Source of the DNA: Clostridium_AB sp036639235
Lineage (GTDB): Bacteria; Bacillota; Clostridia; Clostridiales; Caloramatoraceae
Assembly (NCBI RefSeq): GCF_036639235.1
Contig: NZ_JAVWJB010000007.1
Span: 1 to 64,000 of the forward strand
Direction of reading: 5' to 3'
Length of the DNA: 64,000 nt
Shown here: piece by piece, positions 17,038 to 24,062 of the stretch
Numbering within the stretch: position 1 is the stretch's first letter
Layout of the letters: each line of letters begins with the position of its first letter
Translations under genes and position numbers: made by a program
Notes under the pieces: model-generated
What the model was told of the DNA's origin: nothing
Database searches by the model: none
What the model saw: the letters and a program-made list of their open reading frames with translations, nothing else

Positions 17038-18016
17038 CTATATTTATATTAAGATTAGCTAGTGGATTAGATTTAACTGCTGTACGTAATTGATCATCGT
17101 CAATATGGGTATATATTTGGGTTGTAGCAACACTTTCGTGACCAAGTATCTGTTGAAGCGCCCGTATATCAACCCCTCCATGTTTATACATAAGAGTTGC
17201 AGCAGTATGGCGAAGCTTATGTGGCGTATATTTATTTGAATCAAGTCCTGCGTACTCAGCATATTTTTTAACTAATAGTTCCACTGTTCTTTTGTTAATT
17301 CTCTTTCTTTGCTCACTTAAAAAAAGAGCATCCTCAAAGCCTGGAAGTGGCTTTAAACGTATAGATAGATATGCTGAAATCGAGTTTAGACATATAGGGG
17401 ATAGGTATACTGTACGTTCCTTATTACCCTTTCCAATTACCGTAAGTATATCACCTTTTATGCTGCTAATATTAATACCTACAAGCTCTGAAAGTCTTAA
17501 ACCGCAGTTTAGAAATAGGGCTAAAATGCAAAAGTCACGTTCCTTATTTCTACCTACAACAGTACCAAAAACAGATTCAAGTAGGTCCTTACTTTCATCT
17601 AAAGTAAGATAAATTGGATGTCTTTTCACACTTTTGGGAGACTCTAAATCCTTAGCAGGATTGTCTACTATAAGCCTTCTTTTGTTTTCTAAATAATTAA
17701 AGAACCCCCTAATAGAAGCTGTTTTTCTAGCTCTTGCAGCAGCAGAATTATGACGGGTATTATTAACATACCCTATAAAGGAGTATATGTCTGATAATGT
17801 AATGCTTTTTATAAAGTTATCATCAACATTTTTTACACACACATTTTCAAGTGGAGTTTCTAGAGAATTTCTAAATTTATATACATACTTAATAAAAAGT
17901 CTTAAATCGGTTTTATAACCTTCAACAGTATTTGGAGACTTACCTTTAATAGTAGACAAATATCCTAAATACTCATTAAGTATATATGGAATTTCATTTG
18001 GATCATTGTTTTCCAT
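17027..18016 (-). CDS. xerC: Tyrosine recombinase, XerC/XerD-like
   Basis: A 329-residue site-specific recombinase. The N-terminal SAM-like core-binding domain covers about residues 8-115. In the catalytic domain R173 (CGLRLSEL), K197 (GKGNKER), H266 and R269 (PHKLRH), H293 (LGHES) and Y302 (IYTHI) form the complete active set. Size and the HKLRHTAAT motif fit chromosomal Xer proteins that resolve dimers at dif; an integrase of a lost element cannot be ruled out. The start follows GAAGGAGGG. A perfect 36-base palindrome covers its promoter, so expression is probably regulated. Confidence 0.88.
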   Translation of the reverse strand: MENNDPNEIPYILNEYLGYLSTIKGKSPNTVEGYKTDLRLFIKYVYKFRNSLETPLENVCVKNVDDNFIKSITLSDIYSFIGYVNNTRHNSAAARARKTASIRGFFNYLENKRRLIVDNPAKDLESPKSVKRHPIYLTLDESKDLLESVFGTVVGRNKERDFCILALFLNCGLRLSELVGINISSIKGDILTVIGKGNKERTVYLSPICLNSISAYLSIRLKPLPGFEDALFLSEQRKRINKRTVELLVKKYAEYAGLDSNKYTPHKLRHTAATLMYKHGGVDIRALQQILGHESVATTQIYTHIDDDQLRTAVKSNPLANLNINIEKK

Positions 18017-18040
18017 GAAAATTATCCCTCCTTCATAGTA

Positions 18041-18069
18041 ATTTTACCAAACATTTCGCTAAATATCAA
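18041..18069 (-). promoter_or_regulatory. Promoter of the recombinase gene
   Basis: Minus strand: TTGATA (18069-18064), 17-base spacer, TAAAAT (18046-18041), about 25 bases from the start codon. The -35 and spacer are contained in a perfect palindrome. Confidence 0.65.
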
Positions 18070-18084
18070 TTTAGCGAAATGTTT
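18049..18084. repeat. Perfect 36-base palindrome at the recombinase promoter
   Basis: Sixteen-base arms (18049-18064 and 18069-18084, core ACATTTCGCTAAAT) around ATCA. It includes the -35 element and most of the spacer, so an operator is the simplest reading. Inverted arms around a short centre are also the shape of a tyrosine-recombinase core site. Confidence 0.8.
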
Positions 18085-18345
18085 TATAGGCTTTTTAACG
18101 AATATATTTATGTTTTAATGTATTTGTATGTATAATAGGTAAATATAGAATACACCTTAAATATAAGCTTTTTACTTACATTAAGGTGTAATTACTCAAT
18201 ACATTATATCAACTTAAATAATATTAAGGTTTATATGTTTTTAAAGGTTAATATTATAAGGTTAATTAAAAAATAATAACCAATGCTTCAATAGATTCTG
18301 GGAAATATTTTAGAAAATTCTGTTATGATTATTTCCCAAAATCAA
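18085..18345. other. Spacer upstream of the recombinase gene
   Basis: Holds a 10-base inverted repeat TACACCTTAA / TTAAGGTGTA (18151-18160 and 18181-18190), a 9-base inverted repeat TGGGAAATA / TATTTCCCA (18299-18307 and 18330-18338), and between the latter arms a sequence matching the CodY box at 12 of 15 positions (18305-18319). No gene is visible. The second repeat may be the 3' end of the proC transcript, although it lacks a T tail. Confidence 0.4.
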
Positions 18346-18459
18346 TTACTTTTTCTTATTATTACGCACGTTGTCTTTACCTATGTTTTTAACAAGTAAT
18401 AATAATCCCAAAAGAAATAATACTATAAATATTAAAAAGAAAATAAACCTTACAATCAT
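18346..18459 (-). CDS. Small 37-residue membrane peptide after proC
   Basis: Starts MIVRFIFFLIFIVLFL, continues as one long hydrophobic helix to about residue 28, then a basic, asparagine-rich tail (NIGKDNVRNNKKK). It is a single-span peptide with the positive tail probably cytoplasmic. The ATG is 14 bases after the proC stop, behind AAGGACGG, so translation is likely coupled to proC. It is too short for usual gene calling. I recognise no family; a small membrane regulator is possible. The spacing, ribosome site and clean hydrophobic profile support a real gene. Confidence 0.6.
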   Translation of the reverse strand: MIVRFIFFLIFIVLFLLGLLLLVKNIGKDNVRNNKKK

Positions 18460-18473
18460 ATAAATTACCGTCC

Positions 18474-19271
18474 TTATCTTATGTTAGAAATATCAAGATT
18501 TTTCTTGTATGTATTAATAACACCTTCTATTACAGCGGATCTGAATCCTTTTTCCTCTAAGGTTCTTACCCCTTCAATAGTAGTCCCACCAGGTGAACAC
18601 ACCATATCCTTTAGGGTTCCTGGGTGCATAGAAGTATCTCTACAAAGCTTACCACTACCAAGTACTGTTTGAGAAGCTATTAAATATGCTTCAGACCTAG
18701 GGATTCCTAGTAGTACAGCTGCATCTGCAAGTGATTCTATCATCATAGAAACAAAGGCTGGGCCACTTCCTGAAATAGCGGAATAAGCATTAATAGTATC
18801 CTCTTTTTCCACTACACTACATCTACCAAAGCTATTAAGAATACTTAGGGTAAACTCCTTTTCTTCTGAGCTTATACATTCATTGAAGTAAACAGCGGTA
18901 AATCCTTCTGTACAAAGGGCTGGAGTGTTAGGCATAGTTCTAACAATTTTACATTTACCTAGTATATTTTCTACATTTTCAACCCTATATCCTGCTGCAA
19001 TTGTGATAATTACTGTGTCTGGTGTTATATAATTTTTAATCTCTTCAAGTACTATATCGTACACATTAGGTTTAACTCCAATAATTATGTATTTACAGCT
19101 CTTTGCAACCTCTATTGCCGAGTCCTTAATTATAATATTTGTACCATTAAATCTATCTTTTGTAGATGGATTTTTATCAAAAATATGTATAGATTCTTGG
19201 GAAATATTATTGTTTATCATACCTTGAATCATGGAAAAACCCATATTTCCCGCCCCAATAAAGCCTATCAT
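18474..19271 (-). CDS. proC: Pyrroline-5-carboxylate reductase
   Basis: Last step of proline synthesis: NAD(P)H-dependent reduction of pyrroline-5-carboxylate. The N-terminal Rossmann fold begins MIGFIGAGNMG. The family signature near the C-terminus (PGTLKDMVCSPGGTTIEG) is complete. At 265 residues it is normal length. The start follows TTTAGGAGGTTTTACT. No other proline gene is nearby. A small membrane peptide is coupled downstream, and a Fur-like sequence lies about 140 bases upstream. Confidence 0.96.
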   Translation of the reverse strand: MIGFIGAGNMGFSMIQGMINNNISQESIHIFDKNPSTKDRFNGTNIIIKDSAIEVAKSCKYIIIGVKPNVYDIVLEEIKNYITPDTVIITIAAGYRVENVENILGKCKIVRTMPNTPALCTEGFTAVYFNECISSEEKEFTLSILNSFGRCSVVEKEDTINAYSAISGSGPAFVSMMIESLADAAVLLGIPRSEAYLIASQTVLGSGKLCRDTSMHPGTLKDMVCSPGGTTIEGVRTLEEKGFRSAVIEGVINTYKKNLDISNIR

Positions 19272-19553
19272 AGTAAAACCTCCTAAAGTCTATTTATATT
19301 AATTATAGTATATTAAATGAAATTTACATAGTATTAATTGACCTTTTATAGGTATAATATACAATTAACCTTAAAAATTGGGATAATACTCCAAACATTT
19401 TTCTACTTTCATATGATAATGATAATCATAAAATAAGAATAATAATTTATATATTATAGTTTAATTTTGTAGAATAATATTAAAATTATAAATATTTTGT
19501 AAAATCAAATTAATAAGTCATATTAATTTTTTCAAAAAGTGTGTGAAACATAG
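19272..19553. other. AT-rich spacer upstream of proC
   Basis: Holds the proC promoter region and a Fur-like box. I see TATAAT-like hexamers but no certain -35, and no reading frame of note on either strand. Confidence 0.4.
19414..19429. promoter_or_regulatory. Fur-like box upstream of proC
   Basis: TGATAATGATAATCAT. It matches the first 15 bases of the classical Fur box GATAATGATAATCATTATC and the 7-1-7 form with one mismatch. It lies in the gap between purB and proC, oriented toward neither in particular. Confidence 0.4.
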
Positions 19554-19599
19554 AAAAAAGGTGTAGCAGAGAATATTATAAGATTTCCCTTCTACACCT
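19554..19599 (-). terminator. Terminator after purB
   Basis: Minus strand: arms AGGTGTAG (19599-19592) and CTACACCT (19566-19559) with a long partly paired loop, then TTTTTTC. Confidence 0.75.
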
Positions 19600-19604
19600 A
19601 GTAT

Positions 19605-21032
19605 TTAAACCTCTATATTTACATTTATTTCAACATCGTTAGAATTTATAATAGGGTTAATGCATTCTTCAATAAATCTTTCTACCTGATAAGGCGAAAG
19701 TCCTATATAACTTTCAGGCTTTAGAACTTCAAGCAACTCACTCTTAGTTAAATTAAATTCCTTATCCATACATATCCTATCGATTAAATCATTCTCAAGA
19801 CCATCAACTTTAACTACCTTAGCAGCTTCCATAGAATGGATTCTTATTTTTTCGTGAAGATACTGTCTATCACCCCCTTTTTTAACTGCATGCATTAATA
19901 TGTCCTCGGTAGCCATAAAGGGAATTTCTTTCATTATATGATCTAAAATAACTTTTTCGTAAACAACTAGTGATGAGGATACATTTATATATAGATTTAG
20001 TATTCCATCAAGTGTTAAAAAGCTTTCAGAGGTTGAAATTCTCTTGTTAGCAGAATCATCAAGAGTTCTCTCAAACCACTGGGTAGAAGCAGTTATAGCA
20101 GGATTAAGGGTATTAACTATAACAAGTCTTGAAAGTGCACCTATTCTCTCACATCTCATTGGATTTCTCTTATATGCCATAGCAGATGATCCTATTTGAT
20201 TTTTCTCAAATGGCTCTTCTACTTCCTTAAGGCTTTGAAGAAGTCTAATGTCATTGCTAAACTTATATGCACTTTGAGCAATACTACTTAATGCAGACAA
20301 TACGTTGTAATCCTGTTTTCTAGGGTATGTTTGACCTGTAACTCTAAAGTACTTATCTTTAAAGCCCATTTCTTCGCATATAATACTGTCAAGTTCCATA
20401 ACCTTGTTAATATCTCCATCAAAAAGTGTAAGAAAACTTGCCTGGGTTCCTGTTGTTCCTTTTACTCCAAGCATCTTTAGATTATCTATAGTAAAGCATA
20501 AAGTTTCATAATCAATTAGAAGGTCCTGAAGCCAAAGTGTTGCCCTTTTACCTACTGTGGTTAGCTGGGCAGCTTGAAAGTGTGTAAAGCCAAGTGTAGG
20601 CAGTGATTTATATTTAAGTGCAAAGTGGGAAAGGTTCTTCATTACTTGAACTAGCTTGTTCTTAATGATTATTAAAGCTTCCTTCATAGCTATAACTTCT
20701 GCATTATCACCTACATAGCAGCTTGTAGCTCCAAGATGGATAATTCCTGCTGCACTAGGGCATTCAAGAGAATATGCATATACATGGGACATAACATCAT
20801 GTCTTGTTTCTTTTTCTCTTTGCTTTGCAGCTTCAAAATTAATATTACTTATATTATCTTCTAGTTCTTTAATTTGTTCTGGAGTAATATTAAGACCTAG
20901 CCTTGCTTCTGCCTTAGCAAGTGCAGTCCACAGCTTTCTCCAGTTAATAATTTTATATTCTTCTGAAAATATGTAAGACATTTCAGGGCTTGAATACCTT
21001 GATATTAATGGGCTTTCATATCTATTGTACAT
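19605..21032 (-). CDS. purB: Adenylosuccinate lyase
   Basis: Cleaves SAICAR and adenylosuccinate in purine synthesis, releasing fumarate. The superfamily signature with the mobile catalytic serine loop is GSSAMAYKRNPMRCE. The histidine region is TRHDVMSHVYAY, and GATSCYVGDN is the substrate-binding signature. At 475 residues it matches the longer clostridial type. It stands alone between two terminators and not in a pur operon. Confidence 0.96.
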   Translation of the reverse strand: MYNRYESPLISRYSSPEMSYIFSEEYKIINWRKLWTALAKAEARLGLNITPEQIKELEDNISNINFEAAKQREKETRHDVMSHVYAYSLECPSAAGIIHLGATSCYVGDNAEVIAMKEALIIIKNKLVQVMKNLSHFALKYKSLPTLGFTHFQAAQLTTVGKRATLWLQDLLIDYETLCFTIDNLKMLGVKGTTGTQASFLTLFDGDINKVMELDSIICEEMGFKDKYFRVTGQTYPRKQDYNVLSALSSIAQSAYKFSNDIRLLQSLKEVEEPFEKNQIGSSAMAYKRNPMRCERIGALSRLVIVNTLNPAITASTQWFERTLDDSANKRISTSESFLTLDGILNLYINVSSSLVVYEKVILDHIMKEIPFMATEDILMHAVKKGGDRQYLHEKIRIHSMEAAKVVKVDGLENDLIDRICMDKEFNLTKSELLEVLKPESYIGLSPYQVERFIEECINPIINSNDVEINVNIEV

Positions 21033-21053
21033 AAAAATCTCCCTTCAAATAGA

Positions 21054-21086
21054 AATAAAAAAAGGCAGTGAAAGTTCACTACCTTT
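21054..21086 (-). terminator. Terminator after the aminotransferase gene
   Basis: Minus strand: AAAGGTAGTGAA paired with TTCACTGCCTTT (one G-U), then a T run. It separates the PHP-PadR-aminotransferase group from purB. Confidence 0.8.
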
Positions 21087-21092
21087 AGTATT

Positions 21093-22277
21093 CTATTTTA
21101 TAAAGTTTTCTATTCTATTAAGGCCTTCTTTTATGTTATCCATTGATGTTGCATATGAAAGTCTAATATAATCATCACTACCAAATCCAGCTCCTGGAAT
21201 GGCTGCTACCTTAGCACCGTCAAGTAATGCATCACAGAAATCAACAGATGTTTTGATTTCAACGCCATTAATTACTCTTCCCTTAATTCCAGTAATATTA
21301 ATCATAACGTAGAATGCACCCTTTGGCTTTCTACATGATAATCCTTCAATTGAATTAACCTTATCTACCATAAAGTCTCTTCTCTTTTCGAATTCACCCT
21401 TCATTCTATTAACTTCATCTTGGCTACCTGAAATAGCCTCAACACTAGCATACTGTGCAATTGAATTAGGGTTTGATGTTGCATGTGATTGGAAGTTAGA
21501 CATTATCTTTGCTATGGTACTATTACAAGCAGTATAGCCAATTCTCCAACCAGTCATAGCATAGGATTTTGATACCCCATTTACAACAATAGTTCTATCC
21601 TTAATTTCATCTGATAATGATGCAATGCTTACATGTACTACATCTTCATATACTAGCTTTTCGTATATTTCATCTGATATTACAATTATATCATTTTCAA
21701 TAGCAAGTGCAGCAATTTCTTGAAGCTCTTCAAGTGAATATACTGAACCTGTAGGGTTGTTTGGACTATTAAGTATAATAGCCTTAGTTTTAGATGTAAT
21801 AGACTTCTTTAAGTCTTCTATTTTGTACTTAAATTCATTTTCTTCTGGTGTTTCAATATATACTGGTACTGCACCAACAAGCTTTACAAGCTCAGGATAG
21901 CTTACCCAGTAAGGAACAGGGATAATTACTTCATCACCTTCATTACATATTGCAAATAATGCATTATACAGTGAGTGTTTAGCTCCATTTGAAACAACTA
22001 TTTCATCCTCTTTGTATGATAAGTTGTTGTCCTCTTTTAGCTTTTGGCAAATTGCTGCTTTAAGCTCCCCTATACCTGATGCAGGTGTATATCTTGTTAA
22101 TCCTGAATCAAGTGCCTTTTGAGCCGCATCTATTATATTAGGTGGTGTATTAAAGTCAGGTTCCCCCGCACCAAAACTTACAATATCAACACCTTCAGAT
22201 TTTAACTTCTTAGCCTTTGCTGTTATTGCTAGAGTTACAGATGCAGATATATCTTTTGCTCTTCTTGATAGTTCCAT
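21093..22277 (-). CDS. Pyridoxal-phosphate aminotransferase, aspartate type
   Basis: A class I fold-type I aminotransferase of 394 residues, close to subgroup I-gamma aspartate aminotransferases. The PLP lysine is in GVSKSYAMTGWRIGY. NSPNNPTGSVY holds the conserved Asn-Pro, and the C-terminus has YIRLSYA with the carboxylate-binding arginine. The exact amino donor cannot be read; aspartate or aromatic amino acids are most likely. The ATG follows GGAGGTTTGGCTTT. It follows a PadR regulator by 23 bases and a PHP-domain gene, and a terminator ends the unit. Confidence 0.9.
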   Translation of the reverse strand: MELSRRAKDISASVTLAITAKAKKLKSEGVDIVSFGAGEPDFNTPPNIIDAAQKALDSGLTRYTPASGIGELKAAICQKLKEDNNLSYKEDEIVVSNGAKHSLYNALFAICNEGDEVIIPVPYWVSYPELVKLVGAVPVYIETPEENEFKYKIEDLKKSITSKTKAIILNSPNNPTGSVYSLEELQEIAALAIENDIIVISDEIYEKLVYEDVVHVSIASLSDEIKDRTIVVNGVSKSYAMTGWRIGYTACNSTIAKIMSNFQSHATSNPNSIAQYASVEAISGSQDEVNRMKGEFEKRRDFMVDKVNSIEGLSCRKPKGAFYVMINITGIKGRVINGVEIKTSVDFCDALLDGAKVAAIPGAGFGSDDYIRLSYATSMDNIKEGLNRIENFIK

Positions 22278-22300
22278 AATAAAGCCAAACCTCCATAAAA

Positions 22301-22669
22301 TTATTTATATATTATATTTAATGTGTTCTGTATTATTGTAAGAGACTCTTCAAGCTGTGGCTTATATATTAACTTAAGCTTTTCGTAATGCTTTTGTCCA
22401 TTTTCTGTAATCTTATAAAGCCTCTTAGTCTTCTTATCTGGTTCTAGCCACCAACCCTCTATTAAAATATCTTCTTCCATATTTCTAAGAAGGGGGTACA
22501 TCATACCAGGACTCGGTTTCCATTGATAGTTCAAACTTTCTTCTATATTATCTATAAGTTCATTACCGTAGCATGATTTTTTAGATAAAAAGTGCAATGT
22601 AAAAAGCTTAACTAAGGTTGTTGTATTAACCTTATTAGGAAGAGGCCTATTTCTATCTCTACCTGTCAT
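22301..22669 (-). CDS. PadR-family transcriptional regulator
   Basis: A 122-residue winged-helix protein. The recognition part SPGMMYPLLRNMEEDILIEG and the wing KTKRLYKITENGQKHYEKL are typical of PadR, and a C-terminal dimerisation helix follows. PadR proteins are usually repressors relieved by phenolic or antimicrobial ligands. The ribosome site lies in the last codons of the PHP gene three bases upstream, so the two are coupled. The target is not known; its own three-gene unit is the first candidate. Confidence 0.88.
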   Translation of the reverse strand: MTGRDRNRPLPNKVNTTTLVKLFTLHFLSKKSCYGNELIDNIEESLNYQWKPSPGMMYPLLRNMEEDILIEGWWLEPDKKTKRLYKITENGQKHYEKLKLIYKPQLEESLTIIQNTLNIIYK

Positions 22670-22671
22670 AA

Positions 22672-23511
22672 TTATCTCCTTAAATTAAGTTTTTTAAAGT
22701 CTACTAAGGAAATTCCTTTAGTACCTATAATAAACTGTCCCTTATCGTCTGTTGATTCGTGACAGTCACTTCCACCTGTTACTACTAAATTATTCTTAAT
22801 TGCTATGTTAAGTAGTATGCCCTCTTGAACTTTACTGTGAAGAGTATGATAAACCTCGATGCCTTCAATTCCCCATGAAATCATATCTTTGATCATTGTA
22901 GTAACTGATTCATTAGATAATCCTGTTTTACATACATAAGGGTGTGCAAGTATTGGAATTCCACCTGATTTTTTAATAAGCTCAATACCATCCTTTGGAT
23001 GAAGTTTGAATCTATCAATACAAGCTGGTTTACCATTACCAAGTAACTTTTCAAATACAGCATATGTATCTTTAAAGTAACCCTTTTTAACTAAACATCT
23101 TGCAATATGTGGTCTTCCAAATGAAGCATTTTCTTTAACCTCTTCCATAACATCTTCAATAGATATATTATAGTTCATTTCATTAAGGCGGTGAACCATT
23201 TTCTCTCCTCTGGTTAGACGAAATAGCTTAATTTCATCTAATGTTTTGTTAAGTTCTATATTATCATAGTCTAGAAAATACCCTAAAATATGAATCTCGG
23301 CTTTATTATAAATAGTACTTAACTCAATTCCTGGAATAATATTCAGTTCATTTTCCTTTGAGAAAGCAGGATCTTTAAAAGCTGCAACTGTGTCATGATC
23401 AGTTATTGCAATTCCTGTAAGATTATTAAGTTTTGCTATATTAATTATTTCACCAACACTTAAAACACCGTCTGAATAAGTAGAGTGAATGTGTAAATCA
23501 TAATTTGGCAT
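22672..23511 (-). CDS. PHP-domain metal-dependent phosphoesterase
   Basis: A 279-residue trinuclear-metal hydrolase. The PHP motifs are DLHIHSTYSDG at the N-terminus, ITDHDTV, GIELST, ILAHPYV and GSDCH near the end. The family includes RNase AM (YciV), which removes 5' nucleotides from RNA and hydrolyses 3',5'-bisphosphates, and this protein resembles that group. The substrate here is inferred. It leads the PHP-PadR-aminotransferase unit, with AGAGGGTGATAAT before the ATG. TTGACA occurs about 100 bases upstream of the start but without a clear -10. Confidence 0.88.
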   Translation of the reverse strand: MPNYDLHIHSTYSDGVLSVGEIINIAKLNNLTGIAITDHDTVAAFKDPAFSKENELNIIPGIELSTIYNKAEIHILGYFLDYDNIELNKTLDEIKLFRLTRGEKMVHRLNEMNYNISIEDVMEEVKENASFGRPHIARCLVKKGYFKDTYAVFEKLLGNGKPACIDRFKLHPKDGIELIKKSGGIPILAHPYVCKTGLSNESVTTMIKDMISWGIEGIEVYHTLHSKVQEGILLNIAIKNNLVVTGGSDCHESTDDKGQFIIGTKGISLVDFKKLNLRR

Positions 23512-23642
23512 ATTATCACCCTCTTTATATATTTAAAACACATAGTATAATCATATACTAATTTTAAGTGCTAACATTCCCACTATATTCTATTTTCATC
23601 CATGAATCCTAGTATGTCAATATGAACTTTTATTTTTTATTA

Positions 23643-23671
23643 AAAAAGAGAAGGATAAACCTTCTCTTTTT
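23643..23671 (-). terminator. Terminator after spoVS
   Basis: Twelve-base perfect arms (23643-23654 and 23660-23671) with a 5-base loop and a T run on the minus strand. Confidence 0.9.
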
Positions 23672-23675
23672 AAAA

Positions 23676-23936
23676 CTATCTCTCTGCAACAATAAACTTG
23701 ATACCAGTTTTTTGTTCATTATCAATTATTATTTCAGTAAATGCAGGAATACATACTAAGTTACTTCCCGTAGGTGCTAAAAACCCCCTAGCAATTGCAA
23801 TAGCCTTAACTGCTTGATTAATAGCAGCAGCTCCTATTGCCTGTACTTCAGCGCTGCCTTGTTCACGTATTGAGGCTGCTAATGCTCCTGCGACTGAGTT
23901 TGGATTTGACTTTGATGATACCTTTAAAATTTCCAT
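23676..23936 (-). CDS. spoVS: Stage V sporulation protein S
   Basis: An 86-residue Alba-fold protein needed for late sporulation in Bacillus. The sequence is highly conserved (MEILKVSSKSNPNSVAGALA, QAIGAAAINQAVKAIAIARG, FIVAER) and full length. The start follows CTAGGAGGTAATATAC. It is a single-gene unit with its own terminator. A SigH-like promoter about 45 bases upstream fits the known SigH control of spoVS in Bacillus. Confidence 0.97.
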   Translation of the reverse strand: MEILKVSSKSNPNSVAGALAASIREQGSAEVQAIGAAAINQAVKAIAIARGFLAPTGSNLVCIPAFTEIIIDNEQKTGIKFIVAER

Positions 23937-23980
23937 GTATATTACCTCCTAGTTTATAAAAATACTGCCACCTAGAAGAT

Positions 23981-24006
23981 ATTCGACATAATATAACTTT
24001 TTCCTT
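23981..24006 (-). promoter_or_regulatory. spoVS: SigH-type promoter of spoVS
   Basis: Minus strand: AAGGAAAA (24006-23999), 13-base spacer, CGAAT (23985-23981), matching the RNAGGAWWW / NGAAT pattern of SigH promoters. Confidence 0.6.
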
Positions 24007-24031
24007 CTTTTTATTATAAAAAATGGCAAAT

Positions 24032-24057
24032 ATAAAAACGGGACATAAGTCCCGTTT
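24032..24057 (-). terminator. Terminator after rny
   Basis: Minus strand: AAACGGGAC, loop TTAT, GTCCCGTTT and more T. It separates rny from spoVS. Confidence 0.92.
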
Positions 24058-24062
24058 GTTAT

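Noticed and set aside
18049..18084. The palindrome before the recombinase gene read as a plain terminator
   Set aside because: It lies upstream of the gene, overlaps a promoter with correct spacing, and no transcript from either side clearly ends there; an operator or binding site explains it better.
18305..18319. CodY-box-like sequence (12 of 15) between proC and the recombinase gene
   Set aside because: Three mismatches are common by chance at this base composition, and it is about 290 bases from the nearest downstream start; recorded only as part of the spacer.
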